Shown here: piece after piece, positions 35,579 through 43,620 of the stretch
Numbering within the stretch: the stretch's first letter is position 1
How the letters are laid out: each line of letters opens with the position of its first letter
Assembly: GCA_963668605.1 (NCBI GenBank)
Contig: OY764903.1
Location: 1 to 64,000, forward strand
Length of the DNA: 64,000 nucleotides
DNA from: G963668605 sp963668605
GTDB lineage: Bacteria; Acidobacteriota; Terriglobia; Bryobacterales; Bryobacteraceae
Direction: 5' to 3'
Translations under genes and position numbers: made by a program
Notes under the pieces: generated by a model
Told to the model about the DNA's origin: nothing
Databases searched by the model: none
Seen by the model: the letters and a program-made list of their open reading frames with translations, nothing else

Positions 35579-36028
35579 AGGACCGCCAGACGCCTCCACA
35601 AAGGCCATGATGCGGTAGTCCAGCGCCTCGATCCGCTTGTTCAGCGTATCGATTTCAGCATGCAGCGGGTGGGGGCGCGTGACCATTCCCGCGCCGGTGA
35701 GCAGGACGAGCAGGCAAACGGCCAGTGTGTTCTGCCGCGAGCCTCCGAAGAGTGCGCCGAGCAGCGTCAGGCTTCCGCCCAGCAGCAGCAGATATCCGAT
35801 GACAGGGACGCAGCCGCGCGCGTCAACGGTAGCGAGACGCGTGCGCTCGGCCGACAATTCGTTGCGCTCGCTGAGCAGGCGCTCGTAGGCCAGATGGGCC
35901 GGCAGTCGCGCCGTGTCCGCGACGATCGGGAGCGGCGGCTGGAGCAGTTCCGTTCCGCAGTACGGGCATTGGAATGGGTCGAGCGACGGCTCGATGTCGA
36001 GCTGCGCGGAGCAGTTCGGGCAAGTCAT
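35570..36028 (-). CDS. zinc-ribbon membrane protein
   Basis: 152-aa. N-terminal zinc ribbon (CPNC at 3-6, CPYC at 21-24), a coiled-coil stretch (ERLLSERNELSAERTRLA), two membrane helices (about 74-95 and 100-116) and a second short coiled coil (EIDTLNKRIEALDYRIM). Family not identified; perhaps a scaffold or sensor. Overlaps the convergent acyltransferase by 9 bp. Confidence 0.6.
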   Translation of the reverse strand: MTCPNCSAQLDIEPSLDPFQCPYCGTELLQPPLPIVADTARLPAHLAYERLLSERNELSAERTRLATVDARGCVPVIGYLLLLGGSLTLLGALFGGSRQNTLAVCLLVLLTGAGMVTRPHPLHAEIDTLNKRIEALDYRIMAFVEASGGPSR

Positions 36029-36141
36029 GGGCGCTGATGATTCCAGGATACGATGCCATCACCGCCGAACGATACTTTCGAGCTCGGGAAATTTGACACC
36101 AAGCCGCCATTGAACGACAATGAAGACGTCACACCAAGCGT

Positions 36142-36228
36142 GCGGATGTGGCGGAATTGGCAGACGCGCATGGTTCAGGTCCATGTACTCGCAAGGGTGT
36201 GGAGGTTCAAGTCCTCTCATCCGCACCA
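36142..36228 (+). tRNA. tRNA-Leu (CAG)
   Basis: 87 nt with acceptor stem GCGGATG/CATCCGC, A discriminator and encoded CCA. D arm with GGAATTGGCAGAC, anticodon stem CATGG/CCATG with loop TTCAGGT (anticodon CAG), long variable arm (class II, as for Leu) and T arm GGAGGTTCAAGTCCTCT. It marks the left side of the 36.5-46.7 kb accessory region. Confidence 0.93.
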
Positions 36229-36484
36229 AAAAAGCTCTACGCCCACAACGGGGGCAACCCCGCAATCCCAAGCCACTTAGAAGATAACACCTTCACTCTG
36301 AGTCTGTAGCTTTCGAAGTTTCGGAAGCCAAGACTTCGAATTTCCGATCCATCGCCCGCATCCTCGCCGTCGGCTACCTTCGGCTTCGCGCGGGAGGATG
36401 TTGAACGATGTGGGACCTGCCGCGCTGGTGATCGCCCCCAAAGGGACCGCGGACATCGGTGTTCCGATTACGTCTTTCCATGGG

Positions 36485-38812
36485 TCATGCCCCGATCTGA
36501 GGCGCCACAGTGGGCCGCTCCGCCTGCGCCTCTATCAGCGCCAGGTAAGATTCGTCTTCCTGCGCAAAGTGAAGGCGCAGAATTGCGTCAAGTCCATACA
36601 GGATCCGGCGAAGTTCAGGGAGATCCTCGGAGGTCGGGCCGTTGTCAGGTAAGTCTTCGACATGGCGGCCGAGTGCGCTCACCATGTGGGAAATCTCGAG
36701 ATGGGCACGACTCATCACACCCGTAGGATCGTCCCCACCCATCAACCTGGCGATCGCCGGGTATACCGTCGCATCCTCAGCCGTCTCGTGAGGGATGACC
36801 TCCTCAATCAGGAACTGATGGATCTGCAGTAACTCCGAGCGCGCATCGCCTGGCGGGAGCAGGTCGAGACGGTCAGCGAGGTAGCGAATACGTTTGATTC
36901 GAGGTAGGAGGCGATCGTGGTCCGAGCGGCATTGCCGGCTGAGGCCGGCGTTGGCATGTGTAGATCCGCGCGGACGCTGCGTTTGCAGGGCGCGGAGCGC
37001 ATTCAGAATCACCAGAACGTCGATGCCCTCCTGGGCGATGGCGCCAGCCACGGGTGTCAACAGCCCGGCCGCCGCACAGCCCATGCCAACCACGGAGAGC
37101 GTCATTCCCGCCCAGATGCTTTCAAGAGCTATGCGCCGTGACCGTCGTGCAATCTGAACGGCTTCAACCAGGCGGTCGAGGCGATCCAAAACGAGCACCA
37201 CGTCGGCGGCTTCGGACGATGCCGTGGCCCCGCGTGCACCCATGGCGACCCCGACATCAGCGGCAGCCAACGCAGGCGCGTCGTTGATGCCGTCTCCTAC
37301 CATTACGGTTACAGCCGCCCGATGCTCGGTTCGTACGGCATCCACCTTGTCGGCAGGCGATCGTTCCGCAAACACCTGATCCACTCCGAGAATCCCGCCA
37401 ACGACCTTCGCCACATCCGCGTGGTCCCCAGTTAACAGAACGATTCTTTGAAACCCGGCCCGCCGCAGTGACCGAAGGGTTAACGGGGCATCTGAGCGGA
37501 TTGGGTCCTCCAGCATGAGAGCGCCGGCAAGTTCCCCTTCGATTGCGACGTAGACCCCCGAAGCACCCTCCAGCATCAGCCGTCGCTGGAGTCTTCGCAG
37601 GCGGGGCGGGGCCGGATGATCGCGGAGAACCCACGAGATCTTCCCTATCGCGACGTCGCAGCCGTCGACCTTTCCGCGAATGCCGGCACCCAACTCCTCG
37701 ACCACCTCGGTAGGAAATGAGAGCGGCAGATGGCGTTCGCTGGCAGCGCGGAGAATCGGACCTGCTAGAACGTGAGGCGAAACCTGGTCAAGTGAAGCGG
37801 CGAGGCGAAGGACCTCATCCGCGTCGTAGTTTCCAAAACACTCGACGTTGGTCAAAAGCGGAGCGCCTGCCGTGACCGTGCCCGTCTTATCCAGGACGAG
37901 GGTCTTCGCCCGTGCGATCGTCTCCAACGCCCCGCCTCCTTTTACGATGATGCCGCGTCGCGCCGCTCGAGAGATGCCGGCGACGATCGCGACAGGGGCC
38001 GCCAAAATCAGAGGGCAGGGTGTGGCGATGACCAGCACGGCGAGCGCGCGGACCGGGTCTCCCGAAATCAGCCACGCGAATCCAGCCACAACGATGGCGA
38101 TGGGAAGAAACAGAAGTGCGTAGCGATCGGCAAGGCGGACCAGTGGCGCCTTGGCATCTTGGGCCTGCCTCACGAGCCGGATGATTCCGGCATAGGTGCT
38201 CTCCTCCGAGGTTCCCGCTGCGCGCAATCGGAACGGCATACCAGCGGCGTTGACGGCGCCGCTCCGCACCTGCTCGCCGTCCTTGCATTGGGTGGGCCTC
38301 GATTCGCCCGTGAGCGCGGCCTCATCCAGGATCGCCGTCTCTCCAACGACAACACCATCAACTGGGATCACTTCACCAGGCTTTACCAGCAATAGGTCTC
38401 CGCGGCTCACATTTTCGACCGGTACCTCAGTCAGCGAATCCCCATCGTAGCGGTGCACCGCTCTCGGAGCGCGGCGAAGAAGGGCTGAAAGCTCACGTTT
38501 CGCCCGGCTTTGAGCGAAATCTTCGAGCGCGCGGCCACCGGCAAGCATTAAGGCAATCACGGCCCCCGCGAGATACTCGTGTAGGATCAGCGCCCCGCCC
38601 ATAGCGAGGAGGGCGATCACATCCACGCCGAGCGTAGCCCCCCATAGCGACCGGACGACGGACGTCGCGAGTGGAAGAAGCGCAACAGCGGTCACGGTCG
38701 CCCAAACTGCGGTTGCGATTCCCGGTGCATGGAGAAACTGGGCCAGCAAGCCGAATGCGATACCGGCCGCGGCGACGACTAAGACAATACGATTGACGAC
38801 TGCCGAGTTCAT
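36485..38812 (-). CDS. P1B-type heavy-metal ATPase with C-terminal hemerythrin-like domain
   Basis: 775-aa ATP-driven metal exporter. Helices from residue 8; no N-terminal CxxC domain. Actuator loop TGES (168-171); the TM site is T-P-C-P (264-267) rather than CPC; phosphorylated Asp308 in DKTGT; GDGINDAPA hinge. From about 620 a hemerythrin-like four-helix domain follows (SDHDRLLPRI, HQFLIEEVIPHETAED, HLEISHMV, LHFAQEDE), offering a di-iron site. TPCP plus C-terminal hemerythrin is the P1B-5 type, linked to Ni/Fe/Co export with an iron or O2-related sensor. Start has AGAGGG 7 nt upstream. Last gene of the minus-strand DUF302 cluster. Confidence 0.88.
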   Translation of the reverse strand: MNSAVVNRIVLVVAAAGIAFGLLAQFLHAPGIATAVWATVTAVALLPLATSVVRSLWGATLGVDVIALLAMGGALILHEYLAGAVIALMLAGGRALEDFAQSRAKRELSALLRRAPRAVHRYDGDSLTEVPVENVSRGDLLLVKPGEVIPVDGVVVGETAILDEAALTGESRPTQCKDGEQVRSGAVNAAGMPFRLRAAGTSEESTYAGIIRLVRQAQDAKAPLVRLADRYALLFLPIAIVVAGFAWLISGDPVRALAVLVIATPCPLILAAPVAIVAGISRAARRGIIVKGGGALETIARAKTLVLDKTGTVTAGAPLLTNVECFGNYDADEVLRLAASLDQVSPHVLAGPILRAASERHLPLSFPTEVVEELGAGIRGKVDGCDVAIGKISWVLRDHPAPPRLRRLQRRLMLEGASGVYVAIEGELAGALMLEDPIRSDAPLTLRSLRRAGFQRIVLLTGDHADVAKVVGGILGVDQVFAERSPADKVDAVRTEHRAAVTVMVGDGINDAPALAAADVGVAMGARGATASSEAADVVLVLDRLDRLVEAVQIARRSRRIALESIWAGMTLSVVGMGCAAAGLLTPVAGAIAQEGIDVLVILNALRALQTQRPRGSTHANAGLSRQCRSDHDRLLPRIKRIRYLADRLDLLPPGDARSELLQIHQFLIEEVIPHETAEDATVYPAIARLMGGDDPTGVMSRAHLEISHMVSALGRHVEDLPDNGPTSEDLPELRRILYGLDAILRLHFAQEDESYLALIEAQAERPTVAPQIGA

Positions 38813-38886
38813 GGATCACCCTCTTCCGATCTCCGATGCGTCATACCTACCCTCTTCCTCGATCTGCTGAAACGATCACGCCTGAA

Positions 38887-39033
38887 CTATTCCAGCAACA
38901 CGATGCCAGCGTCCAGCCCGCCGCAAACCAGCGCCGAAACGATCATTACGCTTGCGTAGCGAATCCAGCGCTCCCTGGAATTGGGGCTTGCCGATTCGTC
39001 GATCTTCATCCGTTCATCGAGACGTTCGAACAT
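38887..39033 (-). CDS. small single-pass membrane protein
   Basis: 48-aa: charged N-terminus (FERLDERMKIDESASPNSRERW) and one membrane helix (about 25-46, YASVMIVSALVCGGLDAGIVLL). ATG at 39033 has GGAGG 9 nt upstream, better than the longer frame. 74 bp before the ATPase gene on the same strand; may be a small partner of the pump. Confidence 0.55.
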   Translation of the reverse strand: MFERLDERMKIDESASPNSRERWIRYASVMIVSALVCGGLDAGIVLLE

Positions 39034-39136
39034 AATCGTGTCCTCCCGTACCGACATTAAGTCTCCGTGCACGCCACACGCCTAACCGGACGACGTAAGC
39101 GATCTACCGCGTTTGCCAGCACACTATCGAGGCTTG

Positions 39137-39580
39137 TCACCCCTGTCGTCCACTCAGGACTCCTTGCACCCGGGGGTGCAGCCAGTCTTTCGGGTGTCCG
39201 AACAATTCGGTGAGGCGTGCATGCAGGGCGTCCACTGGCCTCTTGACTGTCGCTGGCAGTCGAGAGGTGGCCACCGCGGTGGGATGCGCCCAATGAATAC
39301 TTGTGCAGGCATCTCCTCCCGTTACCACGACGTGAAGGGGGAAGAAGACGGCTGCGGCGCGGTCGATTGCGACAGCCTCAAACAGCAAGAGGGGACAATC
39401 CACTAGCAGCAGGACGCAGCGATCCTCGCCGACGGCAAGTTTGCTCCGAAACTCTGGCGAGAGTTCGATCTGCTGAACGACGTCGATGCCTGCCGCTTGC
39501 AAGGTTCGGCGGAGCAACTTCAGAGTTTTCTCAAGCGACAGCGGGATTGACTGGACCTGCCCTAAAGTCTCGGGTTCCAT
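39137..39580 (-). CDS. DUF302-like protein B
   Basis: 147-aa soluble protein. Layout follows the DUF302 pattern: an initial strand (QSIPLSLEKTLKLLRRTLQAAGIDVVQQIELSPEFR), a central hydrophobic strand (RCVLLLVDCPLLLFEAVAIDRAAAVFFPLHVVVTGG) and THW-type end. DUF302 proteins are small alpha/beta folds found near metal and stress genes; their function is not established. Starts directly after the stop of the small membrane gene (TGA-ATG). GGAGG 8 nt upstream. Confidence 0.6.
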   Translation of the reverse strand: MEPETLGQVQSIPLSLEKTLKLLRRTLQAAGIDVVQQIELSPEFRSKLAVGEDRCVLLLVDCPLLLFEAVAIDRAAAVFFPLHVVVTGGDACTSIHWAHPTAVATSRLPATVKRPVDALHARLTELFGHPKDWLHPRVQGVLSGRQG

Positions 39581-39868
39581 TCAGACTGCCTCCGTATTCC
39601 AGCGAGCGGCGCCCAGTTCCCTCGCCGAGCCGACGCTGTCATTCCTGCCTGACCGGGAACGGACAGGCCGTTCCGGCAGGCCCATATTGCGGACCCTTCT
39701 CCGCACCCGCTCAAGAGCTCGTCGCGCCCACATGAAGCGGTCGCTCAAGGTCACCATCGCCGCCAGGATCAGCCCGGCGATCAACCGCGCGAGTCCGCCG
39801 ATGACTCTGAACCGTGAAGCTGTCGTCACCCGGCTATTCGAGGCGGTTCCAGGTGGCATCATAAGCAC
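39581..39868 (-). CDS. small basic membrane protein between two DUF302-like genes
   Basis: 95-aa. One membrane helix (about 22-42, RVIGGLARLIAGLILAAMVTLS) followed by a strongly basic stretch (MWARRALERVRRRVRNMG). Unknown family. GTG start at 39868 with GAGAGG 7 nt upstream (ATG 39862 or 39859 possible). 11 bp after DUF302-like A and abutting DUF302-like B, so surely one transcription unit. Confidence 0.5.
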   Translation of the reverse strand: MLMMPPGTASNSRVTTASRFRVIGGLARLIAGLILAAMVTLSDRFMWARRALERVRRRVRNMGLPERPVRSRSGRNDSVGSARELGAARWNTEAV

Positions 39869-39879
39869 GCGACGGCCTC

Positions 39880-40287
39880 TCAGCCCAGGGTCTGGCGCGT
39901 CGCAACCGCTTCGAGCGACTGGATCAGCTCCGCCTGGGTGTCCATTACCGTGGACCTGATTGAATCGCTGAGTGTCCGCCGCTCATAGCGAATCCGACCC
40001 TGAACGCGGATCTCAGTATGCGCGCCGCAGCTGGCGACCACAACGTGGAGCGGTAGCGCAACTGCCGTAACAGGGTACACATCCGTCGTCAAGGTGGGAC
40101 CGGGCCACACGTACAGTATCGTGCACGGCAGCAGCCGAATTCCGAGGGTCTTCTCTACCCGCCGTGATACGTCGAGTTCCGAGATGATGCGTAGCCGGCG
40201 TCTCTCGATTGCCACTCGAATCGAACGAACGGCGTCTTCGTATCGCTCCTGGATCGAGAAGATATTGATGCCCGCATCAGGGACCAT
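39880..40287 (-). CDS. DUF302-like protein A, first gene of a sigma-54 operon
   Basis: 135-aa soluble protein with the same layout as the protein at 39137-39580: FSIQERYEDAVRSIRVAIERRRLRIISELDV, then LGIRLLPCTILYVWPGPTLT and AVALPLHVVVASCGAHTEIRVQG. The two are diverged paralogues by pattern. ATG at 40287 has GGAGG 9 nt upstream and lies about 16 nt after the start predicted from the -24/-12 promoter; the longer frame (to 40431) would contain that promoter and is rejected. Confidence 0.6.
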   Translation of the reverse strand: MVPDAGINIFSIQERYEDAVRSIRVAIERRRLRIISELDVSRRVEKTLGIRLLPCTILYVWPGPTLTTDVYPVTAVALPLHVVVASCGAHTEIRVQGRIRYERRTLSDSIRSTVMDTQAELIQSLEAVATRQTLG

Positions 40288-40313
40288 CTCCGGCTGCCTC
40301 CAGCGACGGAGGA

Positions 40314-40329
40314 GGCAACTTGATCGCCA
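40314..40329 (-). promoter_or_regulatory. sigma-54 (-24/-12) promoter of the DUF302 operon
   Basis: Minus strand TGGCGA-TCAAG-TTGCC: GG and GC separated by exactly 10 bp, matching TGGCAC-N5-TTGCA at the key bases. Predicted transcription start is about 40303, just ahead of the GGAGG ribosome site of DUF302-like A. Confidence 0.6.
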
Positions 40330-40434
40330 CATCCGGCCGGAGAGCGTTTGGCCCTGCTGGCGGTGCATAACGAACAGAATTTCCGGCCCGACCCAGATCG
40401 GACAGACAACCCAAAGCGTACTATTGGCCAATTT

Positions 40435-40454
40435 GGTGTCCCATTTGGGACACC
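40435..40454. promoter_or_regulatory. palindromic enhancer (UAS) 1 for the NtrC-type regulator
   Basis: Perfect 20-bp palindrome with 9-bp arms GGTGTCCCA/TGGGACACC around TT. Its 16-bp core on the minus strand, TGTCCCAAATGGGACA, is identical to the site at 43118-43133. It lies about 140 bp upstream of the predicted DUF302 operon start, the usual enhancer distance for a sigma-54 activator, which is encoded next door. Confidence 0.7.
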
Positions 40455-40521
40455 ACGCCTCACGGGTCCAATCCCCGGATCCCGCATCCGGGCCGCTGGG
40501 CTTCTGCCGGCTCGATTCAGC

Positions 40522-41910
40522 TTATCCCTCAGCCGCCGGCGAACTCTCCTTGCGCAGACCGTGTTTCTCCACTCTATAGATCAGGGTCCTGCGGCTGATG
40601 TCCAGGTATCTGGCAGCCTGGGTCTGGTTCCAGTCGAACTTCTGAAGCGCGCGCAATAGGAGTTCCCTTTCGACGCCTTCGAGGCTGATGCCTTGCGGCG
40701 GCAGATCAAACTGAATCGCCTCCGGACCGAGTGGCTGGAGCTGCAGAAAATCCGGCAAGTCGTTGAACGTGATCTGGTTCCCGACCGCCAACACTACCAT
40801 GCGTTCCACCACATTCTCGAGTTCCCGCACGTTCCCTGGCCAGCGGTAGGCGCAGAAGTACGGAATTAGCGCGGCTGGGAGTTTCAACTCTGGAAGCTCA
40901 TGCTTCTGGCGCGCTTTCAGGAACAAATGCTCGACCAGTTCCGGAATGTCTTCCGAACGTTCTCGAAGCGGTGGTAACTCAAGCGGAATCACCGCCAAGC
41001 GATAGTAGAGGTCTTCACGAAACGCGCCGTCCTCAATCAGTGCGAGGAGGTTCCTGTGGGTTGCCGCGATGATGCGGACATCGACCTTGGCAGGACCGGT
41101 GGCGCCTACCTTCTCGATCTCGCCGTTCTGGATGAGGCGCAACAGCTTGACCTGAAGCTCAACGGGCATCTCACCAATCTCATCCAGAAACAGCGTGCCG
41201 CCGTCCGCGGTCTCCACCTTACCAGTTTTCGAGGTTGCCGCTCCGGTGAAAGATCCCTTGGTATGCCCAAAGAGCTCGGATTCCAGCAAGTCCTTGGGTA
41301 TGGCGCCGCAGTTGATCGTGACGAAGGGGCGCTGCTTCCGCCGGCTGTTGAAGTGGATCGCACGGGCCAGCAGTTCCTTGCCCGTGCCCGTCTCGCCTCG
41401 GATGAGGACCGTCGAGTCGCGCGCGGCCACTCGGGCGGAGACCTCCAACACGCGTAAAAGCGCTCGCGAGTTACCGCAGATGCTTTCAAAGCCGTACTTG
41501 GCGTCCAGTGTCGCCCGGAGCGTCCGGACTTCTTCCACCAGCTTCTGATGTTCGAGCGCGCGATTGACGATGAGGAGGAGTTCTTCGTGGTTGATCGGCT
41601 TCGTTACATAATCGTAGGCGCCGCTCTTCATGGCTTCGACCGCGTTTTGGACCGTGCCGAACGCCGTAATTACGACGACGAGTGTCTCCGGATGCTCTGC
41701 GCGGATTCGTCGCAGCAGATCCAGCCCGGAAAGACCCGGCATCCTGAGATCGGTAATCACCAGGCTCGGATTTTCGTCTTCGACCATGCTTAGCGCGCGT
41801 TCTGCATCTGGCGCGGTTGAGACGCCGTATCCTGCCTCTTCAAGCTGAAGCTGCGTAATCCAGCGGAGGCTTTCATCGTCGTCAACCACCAGGATTCTGG
41901 ATCGGCTCAT
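40522..41910 (-). CDS. NtrC-type sigma-54-dependent response regulator
   Basis: 462-aa activator: receiver (1-120) with D10-D12 pocket and phospho-Asp54 (LVITDLRMPG), AAA+ domain (about 142-375) with Walker A GETGTGKE (172-179), the sigma-54 contact loop as GSFTGA (219-224; usual GAFTGA), Walker B GGTLFLDEIGEM, and a Fis-type HTH at the end (NQTQAARYLDISRRTLIYRVEKHGL). It should turn on promoters read by RNA polymerase with sigma-54. ATGA overlap with its kinase. Confidence 0.93.
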   Translation of the reverse strand: MSRSRILVVDDDESLRWITQLQLEEAGYGVSTAPDAERALSMVEDENPSLVITDLRMPGLSGLDLLRRIRAEHPETLVVVITAFGTVQNAVEAMKSGAYDYVTKPINHEELLLIVNRALEHQKLVEEVRTLRATLDAKYGFESICGNSRALLRVLEVSARVAARDSTVLIRGETGTGKELLARAIHFNSRRKQRPFVTINCGAIPKDLLESELFGHTKGSFTGAATSKTGKVETADGGTLFLDEIGEMPVELQVKLLRLIQNGEIEKVGATGPAKVDVRIIAATHRNLLALIEDGAFREDLYYRLAVIPLELPPLRERSEDIPELVEHLFLKARQKHELPELKLPAALIPYFCAYRWPGNVRELENVVERMVVLAVGNQITFNDLPDFLQLQPLGPEAIQFDLPPQGISLEGVERELLLRALQKFDWNQTQAARYLDISRRTLIYRVEKHGLRKESSPAAEG

Positions 41911-43067
41911 AGGGACACCTCATGCCGAAGTGGAAGCAGGGCTGTAAAACTCATCCCCTTGGCGGGATTGGCCTCGGCGGTTAGCACCCCTCCGTGCTGC
42001 TCCACGATCTGGTAGGCGACAGACAAACCAAGGCCGGTGCCGCCGTCCTTCGTCGTGAAGAACGGATCGAAAATCTTCTCGCGATTCTCCGGCGGGATGC
42101 CAACGCCCTCATCTGACACCCTGAAGCATATCCTTCCGGAGCGAAGGGCGGCGGAAACCGTGACATCACCACCGCTCGCCATCGACTGAATAGCGTTGAG
42201 GATCAGATTCAGAAGAAGTTGTCGGAGCAAGTCCGGGTCACAATCGATCGCAGGCAGGCCCGGCGCCAGTTCTTTGCGAACCCGGATCGGCTGGTTTCCA
42301 ACTGCGTGCGTCGCGAGTTCAAGTACCGGTTGGAGCAGGGCATCAACGTCAACTGTCTGGTATTTCGGAGGGCGCGGCCTTGCGAAATCCAGAAAGTTGC
42401 TCAGCAGCCGGGTGAGCCGCTGACACTCTTTGTCGATCACCGCGAGGATCTTGACGTGAGTCTCCTCCAGATGTGCGTTCCGCTGCAGGATGCCGGAAGC
42501 CCCGGCTATACTCGCCAGAGGATTGCGGATCTCGTGGGCCAGCCCGGCTGCCAGTTGTCCAACCGCATACAGCCGTTCCGCCCGCTTCATCTGATCGAAA
42601 CTGTGCTGAAGTTGCAGATACACTTCATTTAACTGCTTAGTTGTTCGGGTGAGTTGTTCGCGCTGTTTGCGTTCGCGCTCGACCAGAATTCCGCAGACCA
42701 CTCCAGCCACACAAAGCAGCGGAATCTCCAGGATCTGCCCCACGGCGTAGCTGTGGGCCGGGACCCAAGTTTCACGGATGTGAAATGACTGCACCGCGGC
42801 CGCGAACAATGCCGCAGCCAGGCCGCCGCGCCAACTGAATATCAGGCCGGCGTATGCGACTGGAAAGAAGTAAAGGTGTTGAAGAACGTCGTGCCAGTGC
42901 TGGAATCGAAGAGGCGTCACGTGGTGCAGCACTCCGATGACCACCAGTGCGGACGCAATTCCAGCAACCTTGGCATGTGCGCTGCTGAGGCGCCGGGAGT
43001 TCGAGTCTGCTTGCACGAAGAGATCCTTGGAATTACCAGTGTAGCCGTGATCGCTGAAGTGAACCAT
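41907..43067 (-). CDS. sensor histidine kinase paired with the NtrC-type regulator
   Basis: 386-aa. Four or five membrane helices (about 33-127) with short loops, DUF4118-like in look; a coiled coil (RERKQREQLTRTTKQLNEVYLQLQHSFDQMKRAERL); HisKA with His178 (AAGLAHEIRNPLASIAGASG); HATPase_c (NLILNAIQSMASGGDV, DEGVGIPPE, DPFFTTKDGGTGLGLSV). NtrB/ZraS-like class. ATG 43067 used; GTG 43070 directly before it is possible. Confidence 0.88.
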   Translation of the reverse strand: MVHFSDHGYTGNSKDLFVQADSNSRRLSSAHAKVAGIASALVVIGVLHHVTPLRFQHWHDVLQHLYFFPVAYAGLIFSWRGGLAAALFAAAVQSFHIRETWVPAHSYAVGQILEIPLLCVAGVVCGILVERERKQREQLTRTTKQLNEVYLQLQHSFDQMKRAERLYAVGQLAAGLAHEIRNPLASIAGASGILQRNAHLEETHVKILAVIDKECQRLTRLLSNFLDFARPRPPKYQTVDVDALLQPVLELATHAVGNQPIRVRKELAPGLPAIDCDPDLLRQLLLNLILNAIQSMASGGDVTVSAALRSGRICFRVSDEGVGIPPENREKIFDPFFTTKDGGTGLGLSVAYQIVEQHGGVLTAEANPAKGMSFTALLPLRHEVSL

Positions 43068-43117
43068 CACCGCCTTCTGTGCCAGGAGAGTGGAATCTGA
43101 AAGAACCTACGAGGGCA

Positions 43118-43133
43118 TGTCCCAAATGGGACA
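43118..43133. promoter_or_regulatory. palindromic enhancer (UAS) 2
   Basis: TGTCCCAAATGGGACA, 7-bp arms around AA, the same 16 bases as the core of UAS 1 in opposite orientation. Lies between the kinase start (43067, minus) and the zf-TFIIB-like gene (43246, plus), about 120 bp upstream of the latter's predicted sigma-54 start. Confidence 0.7.
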
Positions 43134-43217
43134 GGTGAGCCTCGAATAGGAGTCCACTCAGATATCAGGCACCCTCGAATCGCCGGACTACGCCCTGTGT
43201 CGCGGAGAGAGAAGCGA

Positions 43218-43234
43218 TCGGCGACTGAATTGCT
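43218..43234 (+). promoter_or_regulatory. sigma-54 (-24/-12) promoter of the zf-TFIIB-like gene
   Basis: CGGCGA-CTGAA-TTGCT: GG-N10-GC spacing with a perfect TTGC. The predicted start is at or next to the ATG at 43246, so the transcript would have almost no leader; this makes the call less sure than the one at 40314. Confidence 0.45.
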
Positions 43235-43245
43235 AGACCGAGGGT

Positions 43246-43503
43246 ATGAACTGTCCAGTATGTAACGTCGATTTAAAAATGGGCGACCGCCAAGGCGTGG
43301 AGGTCAACTACTGCCCAACTTGTCGCGGGGTCTGGCTCGAACGTGGAGGCCTGGACAAGATCATCGATCGGGCCGCTGCTGTGCCGAGCCGCCCTCAGCA
43401 AGAGAGCGAGCGTTATCACGATCAAGACCGGCATGACCACCACCGGGATCAGGAGCATGGAGAACACCGGCGGAAATCGTTCCTGTCCAACCTGTTCGAT
43501 TAG
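43246..43503 (+). CDS. zf-TFIIB-like zinc-binding protein
   Basis: 85-aa. Zinc site CPVC (3-6) and CPTC (23-26), followed by RGVWLERGGLDKII, the family signature. The tail is rich in His, Asp, Glu and Arg (YHDQDRHDHHRDQEHGEHRRKS), a possible extra metal-binding segment, and ends FLSNLFD, as is common in the family. Function unknown. Controlled, by position, from UAS 2 and a sigma-54 promoter. Confidence 0.8.
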   Translation: MNCPVCNVDLKMGDRQGVEVNYCPTCRGVWLERGGLDKIIDRAAAVPSRPQQESERYHDQDRHDHHRDQEHGEHRRKSFLSNLFD

Positions 43504-43620
43504 CTGGGCCACGGACATCGCCGCTCGATTCGGCAGCCGTACGAGTCGAGCGGGCCGCTAACCCCAAACGAGCCACGATGCTGCCAAAAGGCCGGCGAAG
43601 ATGCGGATCTAGACGGCAGA

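Noticed and set aside
36312..36340. Hairpin TTCGAAG/CTTCGAA after the tRNA
   Set aside because: Short stem with long loop, no T run beyond TTT; not supported as a terminator.
43068..43131. sigma-54 promoter for the kinase gene
   Set aside because: TGGCAC is present before the kinase start, but the -12 half is missing and it would overlap the start codon.
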